Shown piece by piece: positions 1 to 12,332 of a stretch of DNA of 64,000 nucleotides; the stretch's first letter is position 1, and every line of letters starts with the position of its first letter. Under the pieces are notes generated by a model. That model saw nothing but the letters and a program-made list of their open reading frames with translations, had not been told where the DNA came from and made no database searches. A program made the position numbers and the translations under genes. Source of the stretch: Adiantum capillus-veneris (lineage: Eukaryota > Streptophyta > Polypodiopsida > Polypodiales > Pteridaceae); the NCBI GenBank assembly GCA_014529385.2, contig CM043964.1:104581587-104645586 (forward strand), read 5' to 3'.

Positions 1-1479
1 CTGATTGAAATTAAAACTGTTATAACTTCTTATCCGTAGCTTCGATTGACGAGCCGTAAAGACAGGCATGTAGAGTCCTTCAAGTACTTTGAGATTGATT
101 AATAAAACCCTAGCTATGACCACATTAATCATACTCAGTATGTGGCATTACCAAGAGATATTTTGGTCCTTAGAGCCCCATCTGATACACTTTTAGCTTA
201 AAAATTGGCTTGTTAGCAAGCCCTTATAACTGTTGAACAATCATGCATGATTCAAATACACCTAATCGCCATTTCTTTGCTTATTTTCTTGTCATGGGAG
301 CGAAGCGGCACGACATCGTGCAAGGCTATAGAGGCACTCATTTTTCTTGTCGTCTGTACACTAACAATAACTCCCAAGGATTTTATAAACATAGAACTGA
401 TGTATAAAGTAGAGTGCTATTTGGTTATTGTTTGGCATGAATGTCTCTTGTCGTATGAATCTTTGTAGCAATACTCGTGTGAGCCCTTTGTGTTGCAAAT
501 CTCATAGCTTTACGGGAGCTGATTTCTTTGCATTGCTGCATAAAGTGGTTTGGATTTAGCTTCCTTGCACTCTTTAAGTCTAAGAGGCTTGCCTTGCAAC
601 CCGGACTCGTCTTATTTGATTTTAGCATTAGCTTTGAGGTCTTTCTCTTGGCCATAGTGCTCTCTCTCTTCTTTGTAGATGGCATGTACTTCAACGTGAC
701 TAAGTTTTAGTTCCATAACTATCAATTAAGAAAATATATCATCATTGAAAAGACTTATCGTGAATTTAACAAGTCATAACTTTTAGATCTTGAAAGAAAA
801 AGACAGGATAACTTAGTCATGCTACAAGAAAGAGATAAAATACATATCACCATGTCGTTGGAAAGAGACAAGATAACTTGATCAATTATATAATTTACAT
901 TTGCAACTAGAGAGGAAAATAATCAAATCGTCACTTTAATCATCATCTTCTCATAGACCAAAAATCATTACAATGTCATAGCCCCCTCTCTGGGCATCGT
1001 TTAGACAGAGAGAAAGATCAAAAGAGTTAGGCCGGGTTGAGGGATTGTTTTGCTTGCCACTCTCAAGGTGGATAAGTACATTGCTTAAAAAGTATCTTTT
1101 GTTTTTCTCTTGTGGCACTAACATGCACTTCAAGAGTTTCTTACAAGTATGACATATGAAGAAGATGTCCATGGATTTATTTCAGGGAGGGGGATTAGTA
1201 GATATGCATTCTGGGGTGGCCTATGGAAAATCTCTCTCGTTCTGCTTTCTAGTTTTTATTTTCAAGTCATGAAGATAAGGAAAGCATGTCGTTGTTTTGG
1301 TATTTGTACATTACCCCCAATCCACAATGCTTATATAGACCCCCTTCTATCCAAAATGAAGCATCATGTTGCAGGAGTGCTGGTCATTGTGGCGATAGTT
1401 GTGTGCATGTAGATACTTCAAGGTCTGAAAAAAAAGCATTTATTATCTACAAATTACTATTTTGGAATAGATCTTTTTC
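1..1479. other. No recognised gene
   Basis: Moderately AT-rich sequence with only short open frames that lack codon structure or motifs I recognise. No LTR ends, tRNA-like folds or tandem arrays were seen. Confidence 0.5.
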
Positions 1480-2129
1480 TCATTCAATGTTCACATAATT
1501 GCAAATGGCAGGTTGGCTACCATCTTCATTGCACTCTTTTATCCATTTCTGTACATGGACGCCATTCCAAAAACGTAAAATGAGCATTGCACACTCTATG
1601 TGGTGGACCATGGCAAGTGGATAAATAATGCCGTGATGAGCAATGTCCAAAAATGTGGCTTCATCTTTAACCTGCTGATCCACTGTGGCTTTGTCTTTAA
1701 CCTGCTGATCCACTTGTTCCTTTTGATGCTCTTTCTAGCTTCTCATTGCTCTTGAACTCAGTATACAACTGTAGCATAGATTGTATGCGGGTATCTATGC
1801 CTGTCAAAGTAATGATTTCAAGATTTCTTTGCTCCTGGAAAATCTTTATGATCTATTCAATAGTCTTCTTGACCATATATGTTCAATAATGAACCTGATG
1901 TCATTATAGATATGTCAACAGCAGCGGGCGCAAATACGAGAAAGATCTTCTCAAATACACGCTTTGCTAAGTCCTCTAAGAATTGGTAATAATGCTTTGG
2001 AGCAAAGGGGTTTAGGCAATGACAAAGATCAAGCTCTAACATGTGATGAAAGTAACGTACTATAACTTTGAAGGCCAATTTTTGTTGATGTTTTTCTAGC
2101 TTGGTGTTTGCCATATCTAGAAGATACAA
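1480..2129 (-). pseudogene. Coding-like remnant, unknown family
   Basis: Three adjacent minus-strand stretches read like real protein but lie in different frames. One runs from 2129 to 1857 (90 codons, rich in aromatic and aliphatic residues), a middle one covers about 1850-1715, and one runs from 1713 to 1480 (77 codons). The last begins with a 10-residue sequence present twice in tandem (about 1660-1710), which is a 30-bp duplication in the DNA. I do not recognise a domain. The composition (amphipathic, few low-complexity runs) suggests a broken gene or transposon gene rather than chance frames, but this is a weak call. No LTR, intron consensus or partner gene supports it. Confidence 0.22.
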
Positions 2130-3149
2130 TTTTAAAACATAAACATTATCAGAGGAGAGTGTAAACTATCAAAATCATGCCATGTGCCTAAACCATAAAC
2201 AATTGACATAATTTATAGCAAACAATGATATATTATAATTACAAACCATACATTATATAACAGAGAGAGGAGAACACACAAAGAGAGAGAAAGAGAGGTG
2301 AGTAGGCGAGGATTGTGAGGGATGCTCATCATAACAACTGGAACCTATTATGTGCATTATAGAATACACATAAAGAACTGGAATACATGTGAACAACCCA
2401 TCTTGTGTGAGGTACACTTAGTCCTCGACGTTGTTTTAATGTTGATTGATAGCTTAATAAATCTTATTGATGAAGTGTATGGAACGCATAACACAAACAT
2501 GAGTGGACAGTTTAATAATGTCTGGTTGTGGTCAAACATCATTTATATTTACATCCAAGACATCTAGTGATGAGTGGCATATCTACGTATCAGAAAGTAC
2601 AAGGGCAAGACGTGTCATGCTAAGATGAAGAGGGCATAGGTGTGCATCTCTCCACTTTTAGGTAGATGAACATAACCCTCATATTTCTATGTAATAAAAG
2701 TGATGATGCGACTTAATATAATCCCTGATGAAGTGTGTGGAACTCACAACACAAACATCAACAGAGAACTTAACAATTTCATATGCAAGCCAAATATTGT
2801 ATGTATATACATCCAAGACAACACCAAGTCATCTAGTGATGAACAATGACGTGTATTTGGAGTTCGAAGCACAAGAGGAAATAGTGCCTCACACATAGAT
2901 GAGAGGGCATAAACTATGCATCTCTCCAATGTTTGTTTGATGAGCAGAACTCTTGTGTTTCTACGTGGTACAAATGATGCTTTGACCTCGTCTAAAATTG
3001 AGAAACCTGTAGGTTACTCTAAAGTGGGAGGTGTAGCATCTATCACGAAATTCTAGCTCAGCTCTATGGTGAGAGATATACTACACAACCCCACGAGTGA
3101 GAATCTAAGTCTATCCTAAAACCCTTCCCTATAGTGAGCCAAGTGGCTA
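2130..3149. other. No recognised gene
   Basis: Nothing recognisable. Two stretches near 2470-2560 and 2730-2850 resemble each other loosely (a 'tgaagtgt.tggaac.ca.aacacaaacat' type sentence occurs in both), so an old dispersed repeat is likely. Confidence 0.4.
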
Positions 3150-3358
3150 TGTTGAGAAGACAGAGAGATGATACGCAGAGAGTGCAACCCCCAAGTGTGT
3201 AGAATACACACACAAGATGGTATGTATATAGAGGGGACCCAGGGCTATATTTAGAGTATCTTCACATATAAGATCAATAGCCCCTCTCAAAGAAGGGTCC
3301 CTAAATGTGGATGAAAAAACCCTTGGGGGCTCAAGGGAGTAACCCACAACCCTATATA
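3150..3358 (-). repeat. Diverged copy of the 9620-12332 LTR family
   Basis: Starts TGTTGAGAAG and follows the left LTR plus adjoining internal sequence of the element at 9620 in the same order: a 'gtatatagaggggaccc' TATA-containing block (3220-3241), a purine-tract complement (about 3278-3290), then a 'ggtccctaa.tgtggatgaaaaa.ccttggggctcaaggga' block (3295-3338). The matches are interrupted by substitutions and indels, so this is an older or sister copy. The partner LTR was not found within the window. Confidence 0.55.
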
Positions 3359-3618
3359 TTGAAGCAGTCCGGGGCGGGCAACAAGAAGAGCAACCTCTAG
3401 ACACCCTTCAAGGCTCCCGTGCTGCTCAATGGGGCTGGGGCACAACACAACACAAACCAAAACAACAAACCCATAGCAAAATCCCAACTACACAAGGGGC
3501 ACCACCTAGTTTAAGAGCGAACTAGGACGCAAAAGAGGAGAATCGTTAGAGAAACCCACAAACAAGCAAGTAATTTACACTAACCCTAACACCAATGGAA
3601 CACTCTCACACACTAAAA

Positions 3619-3621
<3 letters not shown>

Positions 3622-3710
<89 letters not shown>
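3622..3710. repeat. (GA)n microsatellite, ~89 bp
   Basis: Uninterrupted GA dinucleotide repeat seen directly. It lies about 260 bp beyond the diverged LTR-family copy at 3150. Confidence 0.97.
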
Positions 3711-3714
<4 letters not shown>

Positions 3715-5489
3715 TGCTTGGGCTGCTTTGAAGTGTATCGTTAATGATCAAGCAAACATAAATATATATATGTAAGAAAGAGAGAGAAGGGGGAAGGGGG
3801 TGCTTGTTGCACTAATGCCTTCTTACAAATCTGTCATGACCAATCAAAGTGAGATTAGTATTTGTTCAACATAGCCTGAGTAAATTACACCACAACACAT
3901 CACAAGAAAAAAACCACCTAAGGCCAGGGGAGTCCTCTCCACCCTGTCGCCCTCTTACAGCATGTGGGATTTATGACTAAATTGATAACAATACCCGGAG
4001 ACAAGCTATCAAGAACTTAAATAAAACACCAAGACACTTACACATCATTATTGTCCATGACTTCACGTTGGAAGGGAGACAAGGTATCCATGCTTAGTCC
4101 AAATTCACCCTCCTTGATTCAGCAAATGTTGGGCTTACTCTAGTAGGAGAAATGATAGATTTCCTACTCTCAATTTAATGATCACTCTCTCTTACAATGG
4201 CATAGAGTTCCCTTGCTAATCACCCCTAATACAACACATACATATGCCTAATGCCAATGAGATTCCACTCAAGAGCTCCTTCTCAAGAGGTTGAACTTGG
4301 CTTCTCAAGCTATAGCATAGTGCTCTTTCTTCTCCCCCCTTTTTGTGCTAGCTACACCCTCCTTTTATAGCAATTTTGAAGGCTAGGGTTACTCCTCTAA
4401 CCATGGTTGGGTTAGATTTTCAGCAATTTATCTAATTTCTTTTGCTTGGAATTATCAAGAAGTTGGGGGGAAAGAGAGAGGAGAGAAATGGACATGATAG
4501 GACTTTTCATAGTGGGTTAGTGTTAGTAGAGTTAGTATTAATTTACAAATGGAATTGGATATTTACAATGGGAGTATCCATGTAGGATACAAATAAGGAA
4601 GAAAAACTCTTAAGAGGTAAGAAAAGGTGGATTTCTTACAAGGTTGATGCTCCAAGTGTCTTGAGTAGGGCCAATTTTGACGCTTGTTGACGGTCCACTA
4701 GCTTTGACGGTACATTTTTTCTCCACTCTTGAACTTCTTTGAGAGACAAGGTAATTGAAGCTGAGTAATCAACCACCATGATGCTGTCTTTTAAGAGAAG
4801 AGGCTGAAATTTGTGGTTTTTTTGATAGATATGGGTAATTTGGAGGAGGGAAAATGAGACTAAGTGGTCAATTTTGGAATGGAATTGTGTGTGGGAGGTA
4901 TGAGTTCACCATGGTTTCTCTTATTCTTCAAGGTTGAGGAGAAGGTGAGTAGGGTGCAGAGAGGAGTGGTGAGAGAGGTGGGGATGATGAATGGAGAAGT
5001 GTGTGTGAAAGAGGAAAATGATAAAGTGGAAGAGAGAGTGTGGCTGCATAGCATGGGAAAACTGGGGTCCACTAATAAAATCATAGCTCACAGCTCGTAG
5101 CTCAAAAAAATATGAAAAAATTTGAGGCAAAAGTTCAGCCCACGAGCTACAACTTTTGTTTGTATCACCTTTTCAAATTTGGAGAGCAAGTGAACTTTAA
5201 AAATTCAGCAAAACTGACCGTTTTTTTTCACTGCACAAGGTCCTTGTGGGGTCCTTCTTTGGATGATTCTTTTGAATACCTCCAAGAGTGAGCCCTCCAT
5301 AGTGTATGTATGCATGCCACCTACCCTTGACCTTATTTGGTAGGTCTATAATTGAAGATATTGTTGAGATCATGATATAAGTGAATAGTACAACTAAGAA
5401 AATCAAATATTGAGGGGTCTAAAAAATATGTACATGTCAAATATAAATAATATAAGTGGAAAAAATATAAAGGGGTCAAAAGAAATCTC
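3711..5489. other. No recognised gene
   Basis: Unremarkable sequence. Open frames at 4860-5130 overlap each other on both strands, are low-complexity (Ser/His/Phe or Glu/Val rich) and match no family I know. Confidence 0.45.
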
Positions 5490-6301
5490 TCTCATTATGA
5501 GGCTAGCATTGGGAAGAGAAGTTTTGCCACTCGCAGTAGAACCATAAGAAGTGGCTGCGTTACTATTACCACCTTTTCTTTGAGAAGCAATAAAAGCCTG
5601 CTCAACTGCATGCTGTCTAGTCCTGTTTTTTTTGGAAAGCAACTCTTGCAATAGCAATGTGCATAATGCATCAAACTTGACAACTTCACGATTTCCTTGG
5701 GTCATAAGTCTCCAGGTACTAGCAAAAGTCTGGTAGAATGTGGTAAGGCATGAAGAACAGTCTGTACAAGGGAACTGTCTGAAATGACTTCACCTGTAGA
5801 AATAAGTTTCTCTTTGCTATCCTTGACACCAGCAACAAGGAAAGTGTCCATGTCATCATCCTCATGCATAATCCTCGACTCTAGCTCTTTACGCAGCAAA
5901 GCAATTTTAGCCTCATTGCGACTTGCATAAAGACCAGCCAAAATATCCCAAGTCTGTTTTGCAAATTTTGCCAAACGAATGTGAGGAACAATGGTGCACT
6001 TCACAGACAATGCAATCAATGCATGAGCATGTGCATCCTTTACATCCCAAAGAGATTGTTCCACCATAGGTAAAACGACTCTAATATTAGCAATTCTTGC
6101 AGCAAGACTTGCAACATCCTCAACATCGCCAGCATCCTCCGAACCAGGACGTACATCAATGTCATGCACAATATTCTAGATGCCCTTTGACATAAGAACA
6201 TGTTGCATCATGTAAGTCCACATAGGATAATTGTCCCCATCCAACCTGTCCTTAGCAACAAACATTTTGAACACATGTGTGTTGTTGGAAGCATGAACCA
6301 T
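5490..6301 (-). pseudogene. Ty1/Copia gag remnant (UBN2-type)
   Basis: Minus-strand gag fragment of a Copia retrotransposon. The frame starts at an ATG near 6301. It carries the classic N-terminal gag signature 'L.GDNYP.W...M...L' (about 6210-6255), then the W.....A...I..S...I...I.....AK..WD.L pattern of the UBN2 gag family (about 5930-6060) and the downstream L...L...R..E..D...F......K segment (5800-5900). Two breaks are visible: a Trp codon has become TAG at about 6173-6175, and a one-base deletion near 5715-5725 shifts the frame so that the following segment (W-R-L-M-T-Q, then downstream to about 5500) is read in another phase. No zinc knuckle, protease or pol follows. The fragment ends in AT-rich sequence and is dead. 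Confidence 0.85.
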
Positions 6302-6517
6302 AGAAGATTGTAAGACACCTATTATGCAGAAAACAACATTGACAAAAATTCTATACAAAATGACAAAATAGCATGTGCAGTATTGCATGTAGTGGAAACG
6401 GAGGCCGAAACGAGCTCAAATTGACCTGCAAACGCTCGCCAAAGCTCACTAAAATTAGAAAAAATGAGCAGACTTGTGCTGGAGCTGCTAGCGACTAAGC
6501 CTGAGAGGATGCAACTT

Positions 6518-6529
6518 GCTCTGATACCA
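6518..6529 (-). other. Primer binding site (initiator Met tRNA)
   Basis: The plus strand reads GCTCTGATACCA, the complement of the standard plant PBS TGGTATCAGAGC. It lies 2 nt from the LTR end and about 220 bp upstream of the gag ATG, as expected for a minus-strand Copia element. Confidence 0.85.
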
Positions 6530-6531
6530 AT

Positions 6532-6779
6532 TGTTGGAATTAGGGTTGCAGAGAATCGCACACAGCTTAGAGAATATGAAGGAAGCTTAGGAATCTTAAG
6601 GCACACAATAGAGAGTGTGCTACTTAGTGTGCAATGGAAAGGTAGATAGCCCTAGAGTGATGGGCGTATATACAATTGTCGTGGGAAAAAACATCTTAAA
6701 GAGGGAAAAAATGCCTCGGCAGTCCTAGTGTGTTACACATGCAAAAGGATCTGTGTAGCATGCTCACTACAAACCTACA
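6532..6779 (-). repeat. 5' LTR of the Copia remnant
   Basis: Begins TGTTGG next to the PBS and plausibly ends CCTACA at 6779, giving an imperfect terminal inverted repeat and a length of ~248 bp. The partner 3' LTR was not found on the left, so the outer boundary is an estimate. The sequence after 6779 (CAG|taagtg) looks like resumed host sequence. Confidence 0.6.
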
Positions 6780-8300
6780 GTAAGTGATTCCTATCCATTC
6801 ATATCCAGCTATTGGCAAGCTAATGATACAATTTATGTTTTCATTTGATAATTCTTTATCATTCTTTTGTCTACTTTTGAAATTCAAATGCCAAACATAA
6901 GTCAACTTTAAGAAGTATCTTGGATGGAAATCATGCTTATTGCATGACCAGTGATTGGTATATAAGTAAAAAAATAATTTTAGTATTCTTGACACGGACT
7001 TGTTGATTTGAAAGTATATGACACCCTATTTCTTATTCAAAAGATGCCATGACTTTACATTTTTTATAACACTTGGTTTGCATTCTTCATGTCCATAAGT
7101 AAAGATTTACTTTTATTTTAGAAATCGCATTAATGGTAGAGTGTTGAGACATTCACTTTGTTCTCTAATTAAGTTGATGCCCATGCATTGTACATAATTG
7201 TGAGAGTTTTGTTATGTAATGTTGCCTTTAGAATTTGTGAAACTAATCTTTTGTTTTTAGACATAGTCATGGTACCTCTTCTAGCCATACATTGGACCTT
7301 GTGCTATTCATTATTTGATATGGATGTATCAAATGTGATGCAATGTTTTCAAACCGGCCTTTCATTGTTACTTTGCTAATTGAACTAATCATTCATTTTC
7401 TACCCTCATGTACTATTATTGTCAAAGAGCAATGAGAGTCGCTTTGAGAAGTACGAGGTAAGGAGACAAGACGAGAGTAGTTCTTATCAAGAGAACTACT
7501 CATACTTCTCATCAAGAGAAGTATGAGAAGGTACGTGCCTCCAGATATTCAATTTCACTTGCTAACATGCCCAATGCATATTGTTTTGACCACCTACTCA
7601 ATGTAGCTTGTTCATTTAGTTTGGTGCAAAATGTGGCCTTTAGAATTAGTAAAATCAATCTTTTGGCGCTCAAAATTGTTAACGTCTCTTTACTAGCCAT
7701 TAATTACATCTTATATTATTAACTTGATTTTCTATGGTATTTGTTATTTGGTGTGGATGTAGCAATTGATGACGCAATATTGTCTACCCTTTCATCGTGT
7801 CTTGTTATGTGCATCAATAATCTACTTTCTTGTTTGGCATATCCTACCTATATTACCATCATAGGACAATGAAATTGGCTTTGAGAAATACAAGGTGCTA
7901 AGACAAGAGGCTAGTAATCCTATCAATGTTAGTTTGAGAAGGTATGCGCTTCTAGATACTGAAGTCACGAATTTGGCTTGAATTTTTAATGTATCCATTT
8001 TACAATGTAGCTCATTGATCTATCAGACATATTGTTCAGGTTATTTATACACTAAAATTAAATTTCTTAGACATAGTATACATCATATGGTCCTTTCAAA
8101 AACTATCTGCTAGAGTATCATAATTTCGTATGCATAAGAATGTCTACTCTTTAATCATAACTAATTGATCATTTCTTCATAAGTTGACTAAGCACCAGCT
8201 CTGTGTAACATCAAAGGGAGAAAAATTTTGACTTTGAAAAAGATGATGTCATAGGATAGGAAAACAATTATTTCACAATTTTGACACATTGCACAAGGTA
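6780..8300 (+). other. Region with repeated exon-like motifs
   Basis: AT-rich sequence with two or three degenerate copies of a ~410-440 bp unit. Copies start near 7200 and 7610, with a weaker third near 8000. Each copy has a long AT-rich part with a '..gccttta.aatt.gt.aaa.caatctttt' block (7221; 7633). Each then has an acceptor-like AG followed by a short open stretch coding N-E-x-x-F-E-K-Y-x-V-x-R-Q (7430-7470; 7868-7905) or the weaker D-F-E-K-D-D (about 8230-8250). Each stretch is followed by a GT donor-like site (7533, 7941, 8298). This resembles a gene with duplicated exons and ~400-bp introns, now decayed: the first and third copies contain in-frame stops. The family is not recognised. 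Confidence 0.3.
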
Positions 8301-8492
8301 AGCCTTTTATGAATTAGTTTCATTTATTTGATATTAGTTTACATTATTCTCGAAGTTCATGAATCATTGTTGAAGTTGTAACACTCTCTCTATCTACCTC
8401 TCTCTATGCCCTCTTTATCTACCTCCTCTCTATCTAGATGTGTAGATTAGGTAAAGACTAGGGTACAAAGAGATGTAGATAGATCACTAATA

Positions 8493-8496
<4 letters not shown>

Positions 8497-8539
<43 letters not shown>
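8497..8539. repeat. (CT)n microsatellite, ~43 bp
   Basis: Uninterrupted CT repeat seen directly, preceded by a CT-rich stretch with imperfect 'tctatctacctctct' units (8390-8440). Confidence 0.95.
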
Positions 8540-8541
<2 letters not shown>

Positions 8542-9619
8542 GCCCTCCATTCTCTATCTACAACATTGCAACCCTAGCCTTGTCTTTCTTGCATCATCCG
8601 GCAGGCTCCCCTTAGGGGAGGGGCTACCTTGTGGAGGAGCGTTAACACAACCTTTCCCTCTCAACCGACACCCCCTTGCCCACAAATCTAATCATTCCCA
8701 TGATTTTGACTTTGTCCAAGCTACCGACAACCATGACTTTGTCTGACTAGCCCGACCGACCTCGACTCTAATGGAGCTGCCCTCAACTGTTAGACTCGTA
8801 TTGAGAACCAACTTTGACTCTATTTGGTCTGCTCATGACTCTCTAGCAGTGTTTCTCTGAGTCTCTCCATAGGAAGCATGTGCCTATCATGGCGACTTGA
8901 GCCTCATCTCAAGGAAAGCCTACATTCTTTGGGGTCATGGTGTTAGATGCTCAGCTAACAAAGTCCAAAAAAGAGCATCAAAGAGACACCACTCTCAATT
9001 TTGTTTCCAATTGATTGTATAAAAAACCTTTATATTAACTATAAATCCTGCAAAGTCCAAAACCGTTGTAATGTTACTGATTGCCAATGAGTGTAAAGGG
9101 CCAAAGGGATCCAATACTTATACTTAATGCAGTTCTTAAGCCTTGTTATTGAGCCACAATAGCTAGGAATCCATTCTTTAAAACTTGGCTGAGGTATAAA
9201 AGACAACTTTTGTAATTTTGACCTGAGTTTTTAGATAATGAAAGTGAGCGTGCACCGCAAAAGCTTACTGTGACTCTATAGTTTCTTCAGCCCTTCGTGT
9301 CTCTCTCGTATGGTGCTTCATTGATATTCCAAGAATACCAATGCATTCGTAGGTGAAAGCTCTTTCATTTAATGTAAATTTTTTGCGATGAAAATGTGTT
9401 TTTAATCGTGCCCATATATGAGCTATTTTTGCTTCCTATGCACATTACATGCACCAAAACTGGTTTTTGCCCTTGGGAATAGATAGACCACCACATGTAG
9501 AGGAATCCATAGAGTTATTTGGAGGTCGAAAGTGATTGACATAAGATAGGATTTTTATCTTATGCACCATTTTGTCCTAGTGTCAAAAATGATATTTGAG
9601 TACGTGAGAGTGTTGAGGT
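8540..9619. other. No recognised gene
   Basis: No motif-bearing frame, LTR end or repeat array seen. Confidence 0.45.
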
Positions 9620-9774
9620 TGTTGAATCGGAGGGAGAGAGTGCAGGTAGACGAGAAGAGAGAGACACGACACCATCTTATGCAATCCCCAAAGTGTGTGT
9701 AGTGATCACACGAGATGCGTTTATATAGAGGGGACCAGGGTGCTATATATGGAGATAGTATATATAGCTCAAAA
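9620..9774 (-). repeat. 3' LTR of the 155-bp-LTR element
   Basis: Directly repeated at 12178-12332. It contains a minus-strand TATA box CTATATAAA (complement of 9720-9728), so the LTR carries its own promoter core. Confidence 0.85.
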
Positions 9775-12165
9775 CCCCCACTCAAATGAAGGTCCCTAAC
9801 TGTGGATGAAAAATCCCTTGGGGCTCAAGGGAAAAACCCACAGCTCTATATATACCCACCGTTATATTAAAATATTTTAAATATACATTTACATGTTCAA
9901 AGGAGCTACATCACTCTTGTTTTACAATGTGTCTTTTCAAGGGTCTTTAACAATCCTATATACAATTGAATCGATGCAAATTCTTCAATATCTTTGAAAA
10001 ACCTTCGATATCTTTGTGCAACTTGAATATCTTTGAGCCTCTTTACACACTGCTTGATGTGACTTTCATCCTGTAAACAATATCAACTCAAGAAACATAT
10101 CGAAACGTAAAGGTTAGAAATAACCACAGCACATTGTCCTTGGAGACGGTTCGCGAGGCCGTTCTAGAGACGACATAGAGACAACCATAACGACGATTCA
10201 ATCACATATGCAAACGACATAGAAACAAACATAATATCAATGTAATCACATGTGCACACAGATATACAAAGCCGGCATATAAAAACACGATGGGGCCCCT
10301 TAGATTATTTGTATTTCATAACATAAGATTGACGAGATGATAAGGTTGATGGCACGATAGATTTTCAGTGGTGGCTGACGAGAAGATAGAGTTTGAGTAG
10401 CCAGACGAGATGATAGTTGTTCAGTTGCTAAACGAGACAATAGATTTTTAGCTATGCCAATCCGTCAGCATCAATCTTTTATGAGACGAAAAAACTTCAA
10501 TGTAGCCATAACATAAGTCATCTTGCCATGTCGAGAGGCTTCATGTTAGCCATAACACATGGCTTTGTCGAGACGAGAAGAAATCCTTTTAGTCCAGACA
10601 AAAATGTCCAACATCATTAGATAGAAAAAGGATACAATAATAATAAACCTCCGAGAGATGTACCTTTAACTTCATCATGTATAGCTGGATTGAACACGAC
10701 GTAAACCTCTGACATCAAGAGTAAATTATGGTCGGGTATCACCTCCGATATCAAAAGTATATCTAGATATGACCTTTCACATCTTGAGTATAGCCAAAAC
10801 CAGTGTTGGGTACCATCTCCAACATCAAGAGTATAGACGGATCCTTATCTGGCTTAGAGGCCTCCTCATAGTTCAAAATTGTATATCTTTTAAAAACCCA
10901 TTTGTACATCTTTGAAATCCATCACCTTCTGCCTGCCCGTTTTTTTGTCAATCATAATGTCTATATATTCACTACTCCTTCAAATGAATCCGGTTGGGGG
11001 CTGCGACCATATTCTAGATGCAATATCATTGCCATGAACCATGTTCAGTGTCGACTTCAATCTTTCTTTACCCCGCCAATTAATGTCGCCAGCAAAGGGA
11101 ACACTTCCCTAGACAATCGAACATGGGATCTTTGAAGTAACCGGTGGCGAGGCATGCAACTGTCGTTTAAGGGGACCTTCAATTGGCTCCGATTTTACCT
11201 CCATCGTCAGCCTGATGCAACCTCTATCTTCAAACACTATCCTTTAACACTGAGCAACAAATCTCTCTTTTGCTTTCTCAATACGAAATTAGACGTACGC
11301 AAAAAAAAAAAAAAATTGTGCATAAAAGGTTCGCAGCAGCAGTTGTGCATAAAAGCTTCGCAGTGGGTTCAGTCACCAACAAGAGTACGTGAAGCCAGTT
11401 AGATGCCGCACTAATAATAGCATAGGTTTGTGGCTGGGGCACTCATTGCTTTATGTCACTCCAGGCCTGCTTTAATAATATCAATAAGAGAAGCTTTTTT
11501 GTATATACTGCTTTAATAATATCAATAAGAGATGCTTTTGTGTGCATACAGCGCGTAAAAGAAGCATGCATGGCCTGGGGTGCTAATAATATCAAGAAGA
11601 GAAGCTTCTGTGTGCATACAGCACGTAGCCACACACACCAATCCTGCTTTATGTCTGCAAGTTGCTCATGAAGACATGGCAATTTGTTGTACATCGCCTG
11701 CCTATTTTTGTACATCGTACATAGTACACGCTTTCAGTAGCATGCGCGAGGTGCTGTAATCAGCAGCCGACTTAACTTCCTCCACCCACATGCGGCCAAG
11801 GCCAACGGCCAAGGCCAATCTATATTCCCACGCTATTGTTGTGCTCTCCAGATTGCAAAAATACCTGCGATATGGCTGTGCTATCCAAAACCGAAATCCA
11901 CTAGCCTCTTTGCTTTGTCTGCCTTGCAGTGACAGCCATGGACATGGTTCATGCCACTCTAAAAACGTGCTCACAATAGAGCCCTAAAACTCCACTGTTC
12001 ATCTCTGCAGGACTTGAAGTGTTCAGCGACGCCTTTTTTTTTTTTTTTAATGACCTAAAGAGAATCAGCACGAGCAGAAAACGATATGAGCAGAATTGAA
12101 AAAAAAAAATCTTATCTTTCTTGTGATAAGACTTCAAGATTCTCGAGCGTGCCCGTGCAATCACC
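9775..12165 (-). other. Non-coding interior of the 155-bp-LTR element
   Basis: No retroviral-type domain on either strand. It contains short internal duplications. A ~40-bp unit (ctgctttaataatatcaat... type) is present near 11467, 11509 and, weaker, 11582. 'ttgtgcataaaa.g.ttcgcag' is present twice (about 11317 and 11343). Degenerate '..ac(a)tc.agagtata' units lie at 10690-10835. These look like replication-slippage products or remains of captured sequence whose origin I cannot name. Confidence 0.5.
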
Positions 12166-12177
12166 ACTCTGATACCA
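12166..12177 (-). other. Primer binding site (initiator Met tRNA type)
   Basis: The plus strand reads ACTCTGATACCA, complement of TGGTATCAGAGT, directly abutting the LTR at 12178. Confidence 0.85.
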
Positions 12178-12332
12178 TGTTGAATTGGAGGGACAGAGTG
12201 CAAGTAGACGAGAAGAGAGAGACACGACACCATCTTATGCAATCCCCAAAGTGTGTGTAGTGATCACACGAGATGCGTTTATATAGAGGGGACCAGGGTG
12301 CTATATATGGAGATAGTATATTTAGCTCAACA
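12178..12332 (-). repeat. 5' LTR of the 155-bp-LTR element
   Basis: Perfect 6-bp terminal inverted repeat TGTTGA/TCAACA. TATA box CTATATAAA on the minus strand (complement of 12278-12286). Matches 9620-9774 except at about five positions. Confidence 0.87.

Larger units (their letters stand above)
9620..12332 (-). mobile_element. Non-autonomous LTR retrotransposon, 155-bp LTRs
   Basis: A complete small-LTR element in minus orientation. LTRs at 9620-9774 and 12178-12332 are both 155 bp and differ at about five positions by eye. The termini are TGTTGA...TCAACA in the right copy, with the left copy's inner end mutated to TCAAAA. The PBS lies directly against the right LTR (12166-12177) and a GGGGG-containing polypurine tract (minus strand) against the left LTR (about 9775-9783). 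The flanks are GAGGT (9615-9619) and AAGGT (12333-12337), a 5-bp target duplication with one mismatch. The 2.4-kb interior has no gag, protease, RT or integrase, so the element must have been mobilised in trans. LTR size and PBS fit TRIM elements, but the interior is longer than usual for TRIMs. A LARD-like or deleted Copia derivative is the alternative. Confidence 0.82.

Noticed and set aside
4860-5130. Overlapping frames on both strands as a small gene
   Set aside because: Low-complexity composition, no motif, no splice or LTR context.
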